Below the pieces are notes generated by a model. It did not search any database. It saw only the letters and a list, made by a program, of their open reading frames with translations, and was not told the origin of the DNA. A DNA stretch of 64,000 nucleotides from Chionis minor (lineage: Eukaryota; Chordata; Aves; Charadriiformes; Chionididae). Made by a program: the position numbers and the translations under genes. The stretch is from contig VZSF01011179.1 of assembly GCA_013398295.1 (NCBI GenBank), positions 62,001-126,000 of the forward strand, given 5' to 3'. The first letter of the stretch is position 1. Each line of letters begins with the position of its first letter. Shown in pieces: positions 22,651 to 64,000 of the stretch.

Positions 22651-25600
22651 GAATTCAGTCACAAAGCGATATACGTGGTCTGCAGCTGTGGCCAAGTCCT
22701 TTGTACCTGCCCTTATGCTTCCACGCAGACAGAAAACAAGAAATATTTGGGTTTCCCCATCTAATTCACCTCTTGGATACACCACCTTCCAGATCTGCAG
22801 ATTTCAGCACTGCTCCTTGGTGCACAGAGATCCCATATGCCATCCACAGCAGAACAAGTCTCATCTGTTGTCCCATTTCCACACCTCGGATGCACACTGC
22901 AAGCACGGCTTGTGGAAGTAAGAAACAGCTGGCACGGACTAGCCACCTCTAAAGCTCAACTGAAAAAAAAGTATCTTTTCTTTTTCCCCTTCTCTAGCAC
23001 CAAGCGAAGTTTTCTTTAACGAGGGAGAATTAAACTACTTCAGTCAAAAATCGTTCTTTGTTTACTGTATCCTCCAGCTTGATGGACCACAGTCAAGGTG
23101 AGATGGTTGTATCTGAACTCATAGCCGTTCAGAAGGCAGAGTTTTACATGCACAAGCACTCCGGGGAAGTTTTGCTGATACCTCAAGTGATGCTGACAAG
23201 CTTTCAAACTGCACAATGCTTATTGTTTTTTTTGGTTTTATCAAAGAAGTATTGTTAACTAGCTCAAGCTTTGGCCCCCTTTTGTCATTGTGAAAATGGG
23301 CACTCCAGAAATACACCCACACTCTTCTGCCTGCAGGCTCTTGAGGAGCTTGTATTGTCCTAAGAATTCAAGCAGGTGCTCAAGTGGGCAATGCCTGCAT
23401 CCTACCGAGGAGGCATGATGTATTTTTCATCAGGAGAACACCTGCCTTCTAGGCAAATCCCACTAGTGGCCTCTGAAAAAATCATAATTAGGATGTAAAC
23501 GGAGGATAACCCTCTCACTGCTCCCTCCAACACTGAGATTCAATAACTGCCACAGCAGGGGCTAAAATCCTGCTTTGATTTACCTCCAGAGGAATGTTTT
23601 ACTAAATGGAAGTGATGAAATTCAAAGGAACATTTATCATACTAAGTTGCTCTCAATTGTACTGGTGCTCTTTTGCTCTAATTCGAAGTTTGCCTCCAAT
23701 AATCAATATTTTTTGCTAGCTCTTCAACTTCAGACAGCTGTCACCTTAATTTCAATTATTTCCCCATCTGTTCAACAACAATTCACATACTTTTTCTTCA
23801 GGAGGCCTGGATACTGACTGAAAATACATGATAGACATTCTTTTTTTCCACATTCCCCTCCAATTTCCTGGCTCTATCTCCTGCTAACATATTAAAAATA
23901 AAAGATAAAGAGTCATTCAGATGTCAAAGGGTGCTCTTATTTGTTGATGCCCTTAAAAAGATGAAAAGAAGATTCCCCCTAGTTAATGGGAACAATTCTC
24001 TTTAATGCTTCCACCATTTTGACTAATGCTGCGACATCAAGCAGTAATTAAAACCAAAGGAACTCCATGGCTACTTCACTGCAGTGGGATTACATTTGGT
24101 TTTGAAATAAAAGGAAAATTGTGTTGTATAAAGTCCGTTTCCTACTGGACTACAATTTCCTTTGCTCTTTCCTACACATTGCCAGTTTGACTTTCCCCGT
24201 GAATGTCTACAACCCCATCAGTTCAAGGACTAATTACACCAGTGCTGCGCTGCCAGCTGAGGGAATACCCAAGTTCTCAGGCCAACATCCAGGCCCGAGA
24301 CTGGAAAGAGCAAACGACCCTCCATGCCTGCCTGCCTGCCAGCTGCAGTGCCTGCAGCAGAGCTGGGAGAGGCACGTTCAAGAAATCCTCATGCTCATCC
24401 TGATATTGAAACCTTTCTTCCTTAAACAGGCAATGCCGGAACATCTCAACTACACCAGTACTTGGAAAAGTAATAGCAAATATCATACATTTTATGAATG
24501 ACCGTTTTCCAACAGCCAAAAGCCTCTTCTTTCAGAGAAAGAAAAGGCACAGACTGTCAAGTGCTGCCCTCCCAACGTATTGAATGCTACTTCTGAGAGA
24601 TGGTTCATGGAAAGAACCAGCAGCATATCTGCGTTGCCTCTCCCAAGCTCAAAACAGCTGATCCATCTGCCTGGAGTATGTGCTGGTCAAGCGCCTTGTG
24701 CCTTCTCTGGATCCCAGTCCTGGGCACAGCTGGGTTTGCTGGGCTGCCCAGGATCACACTGACTGGCACGACTGGCTGTGGCTACAGAAAATCATGGAGA
24801 GCGTGGACTCAAACCTGCACCCATCTTCACCAACAGCAAAGCCCTCACCATCACCAGCGCAGGACCGCAACACACAGACCCAGCAGGATGTCCCAGGTTA
24901 ACTAATGAGACTTTGCACAAGTACTTCATTAACACCTAGCACCGACCACAAACCCCTTTTGCTGCATTATACTCAACGGCGAAATGTTCAAAAACGTTAA
25001 TTTTGAAAGCGGACAAAATTCTCTAAGATCCCAAGTCCCACTAAAAGCTGGTGGGGCTCAAGCTGCCGAGTCCCCAGCCTGAGAGCTACCCCGCACCTAT
25101 TCAGCTCTGCTCTTGGGCACAGCACCAGCTGTGAACGCAGCCAGGCTGGGGCACGGGCTGGGCAGTGCCGCTGACTGATGCTCAGTCTAGCAAGATCCTC
25201 GGCTTCTCCACACCGCATTCCACTCTCTGAGGTATTTCTGAAGGAAGAACGAAAGATGGGGCCAGAATTTCAGAAAAAATTTTTGTATCTAAAAAGCAGA
25301 CAGAAATTTAGGGAGAACTTTCTAAACAAATCAACGTCTCAGGCTCCTTCTAAAAGAAAAGGTAATAAAATAAATAGTTTGGGGCTTTCACACTTTCTAC
25401 TTCCATGTGTTACTTCTGCAAGACAACTGTAATGAGAGAAGTTATATTCCACAGTAAAAGTGACTATAAAGCAAACTGGGAATATGGGGACAAAAGGGTT
25501 TATAAGCGATTGCTACGTGATGAGCAGAGCGCTCTTCTTGCTGCGCTGGGAGCTGTGAGCACTGCAAAAAGCTTCTCAAGGGAACAGCAAACTTCTCCTA

Positions 25601-28240
25601 GACCAGAAGGGAACAGATCAGCCGCCAAGTGACATTACAGCGGAGAAAACAAAACATCCAATCTGAAAAAAATAATCCAATCCTTCTCTCTCTGTTTTTA
25701 AAGAACCAAAACCTAAAATATGTAATTTTTTTAAACTGAAAAGTACTGTTTAAATGGGGCTTGCTTTTTCTAGTATTTAACAAAACTCTTTGCATACTGT
25801 ACATACCAGAAATCTATATCAATATTGTAAACATCCCACTTGAAAGCTGAGCACTTTGCTGATAGAATATAATTCTTTGTCTTATTTTTTTTCCCAAAAT
25901 ATTGCACAGGCTGTGGTTTATTTGGGGTGTGCAACACCAAAGAACTGCACAAAGTGGACAACCATCAAGGTCTAGCCTCCAAAAGGTTGCTGCAACTGCA
26001 GGCCAAAAAGCTTTGCCTCCTTTGGATTAGAAACTATTACAAAAAAACCCCCTCAAAATTACCTGCTTCATTATCTGCTAAAAAAACTTAAAGCAAAAGA
26101 AAATGGTATTCATATGTTTGATATAAAATCACTCTGCTATTTTTCTTTTGTGTTATATTTAGGCCAGTCTGGGAAATTTCCTGATCATTGCTTGCCAGAA
26201 GTGCTCTGCAAAGACTGAAAATCAGATTCATAAGGAGTGGACACCTGCAGAAATTGTATTCTATTAGTAACTATTTGGAGCACACACAAAAAAAAAAAAA
26301 AAGCCACCTCTTACCAAGTTAACTACTCCCAGCTACTTTAGCTTCTTCACTGGTATTGCTTCCAGTTTGGATAAAATCAACAATCATTCTGATTTTAACC
26401 CTGTCAGCAATTCCTTCACTATAAAAAACCTGAGTTAATCAAACTGCACCCACAAATAAGCTTGTGTAGCAACGCAGCAGCAATTTGTGACAGCTGCATT
26501 GGCACTATAGAAAGAAAGCTTAACAAATTAAAAGCTGACACTGATTTTACCTAATGGCAACCAAAAGTGATGACTAGGAAAAACCTGATAATTCCATTTC
26601 AGCACATTTTTAGGATATTTTTTCTTGGTTCAATCCTCTGTATGCCTGCTTAGAGGATTACGTGGAACTCCATTTGCAGGATTTGGCCTCATTCCTGAAG
26701 GCCTCTTCGTAATTTTACCAGCTGAGCACCCACTAACACATTCTGCAAGAATTTCTTTTTTTCTTCTTCTAGCAAAGGCTATATAAAAATCGATATAAAA
26801 CATCCAGCCCCAGTGATCACGCACTGAAAATGGAGAAAAAAAGTGCTTGGAGATGTGATATTTTAAAGCATCTCTGTAAGTTTAATTTTTAAAGGACAAA
26901 ATGAGGCATGTTAAATTCTCATACTGTAAGGTATGCGTATCACTTGTACAAGAAAACCCCAAAGAAAATGATTAATCAAAGTGACTGAAGAGGTGTGAAA
27001 ACAGTGCAAGCTGGAAATGGTGGAAACTTGCTGAGATCTTGGAGATGTCTTTTTTCCTTTTGAAAAAAATCAGCTATATCCTTTCCCTTTAAAATAATAG
27101 TGCAATTTGGATCTTTGCTTTTCTGATTTCATTGAAAAACACTTACTAAATATTTCTTCTGATAAGAGAGCTGTCAGAGCCATGCTCCAGAGTCACTCTG
27201 TTGAAAAGCAAACGCCTTCTCTGCTGGTCAGAGTAGGATGGGACAATATCAGGCAAACACAACCTGTAAGGAACCAAAATCCTGTTTTCCAGAAAAAGCT
27301 CACTCGAAATGCAAAGCAAAAAGAAATTCTGAGGTGACAACACGCTTGCTGATTGGCTTTGCTGATACAGAATGTTTTCCAGCATTTCTGGGGGGGTATC
27401 AATAGGACCCTGAAAGATGGTGAATGCATAACAATAGCAAAAAGTGATGGATGCAATGTCAGACATTTAATATAGAAAGGACTTCTTCTACAAACTCTTC
27501 CTTTCACAAGCATTCTCACTCACACAAGCAATCCTCTTCTTGGCAAGGGGCTGCAGGATCCAAATATAAAAAGCATACACAGTCAAATGATTTTTGAGAG
27601 ATACTGAACTTTATATATATAATTCTTTTGGTGGGAACAAAACTCTAAATTGTGTGGTACTGGTTGGTGCCACCAGTCCCAAAGAGCATTAATATTTTAA
27701 AGCCTTGATCCTGTAGACAACTGGCTTCCCAGAAAGGTCTATACAAATTACTCAAGACTTTATTTGTTGGGTTTGGAAATGGCTACACTGTATAAAAATG
27801 CTTTTGTATTTATTTTTAAAAAATTAGCTTTACAAAAAAACTTTCCCCTCTTTTTCTTTTTCTTTTTTTTTTTTTCTTAAAGATATCATTATCTACAGGA
27901 ACCCATAAAATTTTTTCCATATTTACATCTAGATAGCTAATCATTGACAAATATAATATCGTGAAATAAAATATTGAAAGTGAATATCCAACCTTTTAAA
28001 TAGACATTTGGCTCACAGCATAAACAACAGAGAAAACAAATAAACAGAACAAAAAAAAAAAAAAAAGATCTGCTCTTCTTACAGGCCCGATCTTTTCCTT
28101 TCTCTTAAAAAAATAGAAAAAAGAAAAAAGAAAAAAAGTTAAGTATATCGGTGGGATCAAGTACGCTGCTTCTAAGCAGAATGCCAGCAACAAACTGCTC
28201 CCATCCAGCACCTCACACTGAAAAAAACCCCCAAGTTCTC
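22651..28240. other. Intergenic region between PDE3A and SLCO1C1
   Basis: No protein-coding exon is recognised. It contains moderately GC-rich patches at 24.2-24.9 and 25.0-25.2 kb, A-tracts near 26.29 kb, a pyrimidine tract at 27.84-27.88 kb and A/T-rich low complexity at 28.02-28.14 kb. Minus-strand AATAAA signals at 27814-27809 and 27764-27759 could be distal poly(A) signals of PDE3A. Confidence 0.5.
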
Positions 28241-28244
28241 TGAA

Positions 28245-28875
28245 GCTCATGCGAGGGGTAGCTGAGACATACGAGCACCCGGCCGGCTGGCGCAGGAATG
28301 GCACCGGCCCCCCACCCTGCTCCTCACGCATCGTTTTCCTTTTATTCTGTGGGAGGGCATGGCCCCCACCCTGCCCTTCCTTCGCCCTCCAGAGACGGTA
28401 GCGTAGCTTCCTTCTGAAATGATATATTTGGCCACTGATGCAGGGAGGCATGAGGTTGGGGTAGGAAGGAGACCGCGTGCCTCCGGTTTCCGAGTCGGCG
28501 CACACGTTTGCTCCCTGTTCTCTCCTGCCCCAGCACAGGCGCTGCCCCACGCAGCCATTCACGCGCCCAGAAGTACGCAGAGGGCCAGGTCCTCTTTGAG
28601 GGGAACAGACCGGCATGCCACACATTCCCTCCTAACCCCCTTGGGAAAATACATTTCCCGGCACGTCCCTTTCGCCAGCAGTCCGGGAAGTGCCAAGGAG
28701 GAGGAGGAGGAGGAGGAAGAGGAGGCGGAGGAGCCCGCACAGCCCGGTGGGGCCAGGAGAGCAGCCCAGGCCACTGCAGTGCCTGCTGAAAAGCTGCTGC
28801 CCGCAGCCGGAGTGCAAACTGGGAGCTGGAGGGCTACGGGGAACGCAGAGCTCCTCAAAATGGCCTCCGGTTCCC
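28245..28875. promoter_or_regulatory. CpG-rich island with (GGA)n tract, in or just past the PDE3A 3' UTR
   Basis: About 630 bp dense in CpG (for example CCGGCCGG, ACGCGCCC and several CCGG words), flanked on both sides by AT-rich DNA. It starts about 630 bp downstream of the PDE3A stop codon. A (GGA)n tract lies at 28696-28733. Open frames on both strands are repeat- and composition-driven. It may be a promoter for an unannotated transcript or a GC-rich 3' UTR segment. Confidence 0.55.
28696..28733 (+). repeat. (GGA)n / purine-rich microsatellite
   Basis: Near-perfect GGA triplets interrupted by AAGA and GGC. It makes poly-Glu/Arg or poly-Ser/Leu frames that are artefacts of composition. 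Confidence 0.95.
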
Positions 28876-28959
28876 CTGTGGGCACATATTCTCTAAAATT
28901 CAGGCCTTCCGTTTGTCATCGTGTATCAGGACATGTGCTACAGCTAGTCTAATAAGAAC

Positions 28960-29500
28960 TCCAACTATGCTATATTACATGACATCCACTCACACTCGCA
29001 AACACCCCCTCACACGCACCCACATATGTTGGCAGGATATATCTGCATTCATATAAAGCTTTGGAACTTTTATCCCTCAGCATTAAGAGCAAAAGCTACT
29101 TAACTGGTACCTTACTGTTAACTGCAAATGTGCTTTAGAAGCAGCATTTCCTTAGATAACTTTCTTCTGTAAATATCACAGTGACCATAATATATCATTA
29201 AATGTATTTTGCTGAAGTGCGCAGGCAATAACCCTGGCTATATATATATATTTATATAATTCCACCCACCCCCAAATCTTTTTAAAGAAAGTCTGTAAAA
29301 GCCGGTGTCGCAGTGTGAAAGCTTCCTTGAGCACAGGAGTTTAAACAATGTACCTCACCATAAAAAGGAAAGAGAAACAAATTAAACAGCTGTAGGCGCA
29401 TTATCCCATACTTCTACAGTGTTGTGTCTAAATGCTGTGCTGGTTTGAGAAAGAGTCTGTGCACGAGTCAATCTGTCTTAAAATACTGCTGTAAATATTG
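28960..29500 (-). other. PDE3A: PDE3A 3' UTR (proximal part)
   Basis: Sequence immediately downstream of the PDE3A TGA in transcript direction. It is AT-rich, with an ATATAT run near 29.25 kb. The poly(A) site is not determined. Minus-strand AATAAA words occur at 28346-28341, 27814-27809 and 27764-27759, so the UTR could extend through the CpG-rich block to about 27.7 kb. Confidence 0.7.
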
Positions 29501-63000
<33,500 letters not shown>

Positions 63001-64000
63001 CTGCAAAACCAGAGCACAAAGATGCATCGTTCAAGACAGTAAAAAGCCTAAATGGCAGATCTTAAAAAGTTAGGAGTCACAGCAAGAAGTATGTGATACT
63101 GAGATGGCACAAAATCTGACGAGGAAAACAACATCTATCTGCTGGCTGAGCTGTTATTTGTGTGGTGCTTAGTATTGTATTCAGCAAAAATATTTACAAT
63201 GCAGACAAGTCCAAAGCTGGACTTCCTCAGTGCTGAGGCTTATTCACTTTATTTATACAAAGATGTCTTCATTATATTGTTCTGACAATACAAAGAGGTT
63301 TAAACGTTGACTTGAAACAAGTTAAATTTATATTCTCTTTTAACGCCTCCTTACAACAGCCAGAAGCGCCAGAAGTTCTCAGTGTAAATGAAAAATCAGC
63401 CTCCCCTGACTACTCTGCTGCAACTGCCAAGGCAGATACCCAGTAACCCTTTGGGTGCTGGGGGAGCTCCTCAGGAGGCTGGAAGAGGCTCGGAAGAGCC
63501 CTGCATCACTGTTGGTAGTGGTGTGCCTCTCCTCTGGGCGAAGCACCCCATGCTCTGGCCAACTGAAACGCATGCTGCATTCTCAAAAAAAAAAAAAATC
63601 CTATTGACAGACCCTGAAGACATTCGTCACTGGTCCAAGAGAAACTCACTGAAAGAAAATAGGGTGCATGCGGCTGTGCGCGTGGGGAACAAATGCTGGT
63701 CCCCTGCAACAGGATGGGCACGTGCTTTCAGCCTTCAGGCTGTAACTTCTGTGTACCAGAAGAGGCCAAACAATTCTGTAAGGCAGGAGAATGGTATTTA
63801 TCATTGTTTTCCTGAATGACACCCATCAAATGTCAGCTGCTTGCAAGGACATAGCACTGGTTCTTATCACAAGGCCTATAACTTCTCTGGACAGATCCAC
63901 TCTGCCTCTTAGGCTCCACATTTCTCCTCAGCCTCACATCCAAGTGATGAGATGACAAGCAAGGCAGAAGACAGCCTTTTAAAGCAGCCTAGTCCCAGCT
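63001..64000. other. PDE3A intron (right edge)
   Basis: Intron sequence upstream (in gene direction) of the first visible PDE3A exon. I saw no further PDE3A exon. The plus-strand frame at 63388-63819 has no recognisable domain. Confidence 0.6.

Noticed and set aside
22414..22921. Overlapping frames on both strands of the CpG-rich block
   Set aside because: Both strands are open because of GC content. The minus-strand frame has no family match, so it was treated as a possible non-coding exon only.
27996..28740. Long minus-strand open frames (up to 209 codons) and proline/leucine/serine-rich frames around the (GGA)n tract
   Set aside because: They exist because of CpG-rich composition and triplet repeats, overlap each other in several frames, and show no domain.
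63388..63819. A 143-codon plus-strand frame at the right edge
   Set aside because: Contains a poly-Lys from an A-tract, no domain, and lies in a PDE3A intron on the opposite strand.

Overview
The window is nuclear DNA from a vertebrate, almost certainly a bird. It has small GT-AG exons in long AT-rich introns and several CR1 LINE fragments, the dominant retrotransposon of sauropsid genomes. It also has a solo LTR of a type I associate with Neoaves and a few MIR/SINE-like fossils. Nothing prokaryotic is present. All recognisable protein-coding sequence is on the minus strand and belongs to two genes in tandem, each cut by a window edge.

Right half (29.5-63.0 kb, minus strand): the last 12 coding exons of PDE3A, cGMP-inhibited cAMP phosphodiesterase 3A. 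Exon boundaries were set by reverse-complement reading. Every boundary is GT-AG and the codon phases join across all 11 introns, giving about 667 residues plus the stop. This covers the phosphosite-rich linker, the whole catalytic domain with the PDE3-specific insert, and the acidic/basic C-terminus. The 5' exons (membrane-associated N-terminus) lie beyond the right edge.

Left end (0.5-8.4 kb, minus strand): the first six coding exons of SLCO1C1 (OATP1C1, thyroxine transporter), from the start codon to residue 251. The phases are again fully consistent. The remaining exons lie beyond the left edge. PDE3A followed by SLCO1C1 on the same strand matches the order on human 12p12.

Between them (about 8.4-29 kb): no coding gene recognised. 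It holds the PDE3A 3' UTR and a CpG-rich island with a (GGA)n tract at 28.2-28.9 kb. Two candidate minus-strand splice donors that could end non-coding first exons of SLCO1C1 lie at 22458 and 12077. It also holds a long CR1 copy at 20.3-21.2 kb next to an unresolved poly-C gap, microsatellites, and a cluster of TCF/LEF-like and homeodomain-like motifs just upstream of the SLCO1C1 start codon.

Other notable items: an ERV solo LTR with intact TG...CA termini and a 5-bp target-site duplication (35.27-35.76 kb); a 151-bp direct duplication in the first coding intron of SLCO1C1; a degraded coding-like block preceded by a good splice acceptor on the plus strand in a PDE3A intron (36.18-36.58 kb); and a 32-bp perfect palindrome. 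I did not find an undescribed multi-gene system. The window looks like ordinary avian gene territory with some unusual local sequence features.
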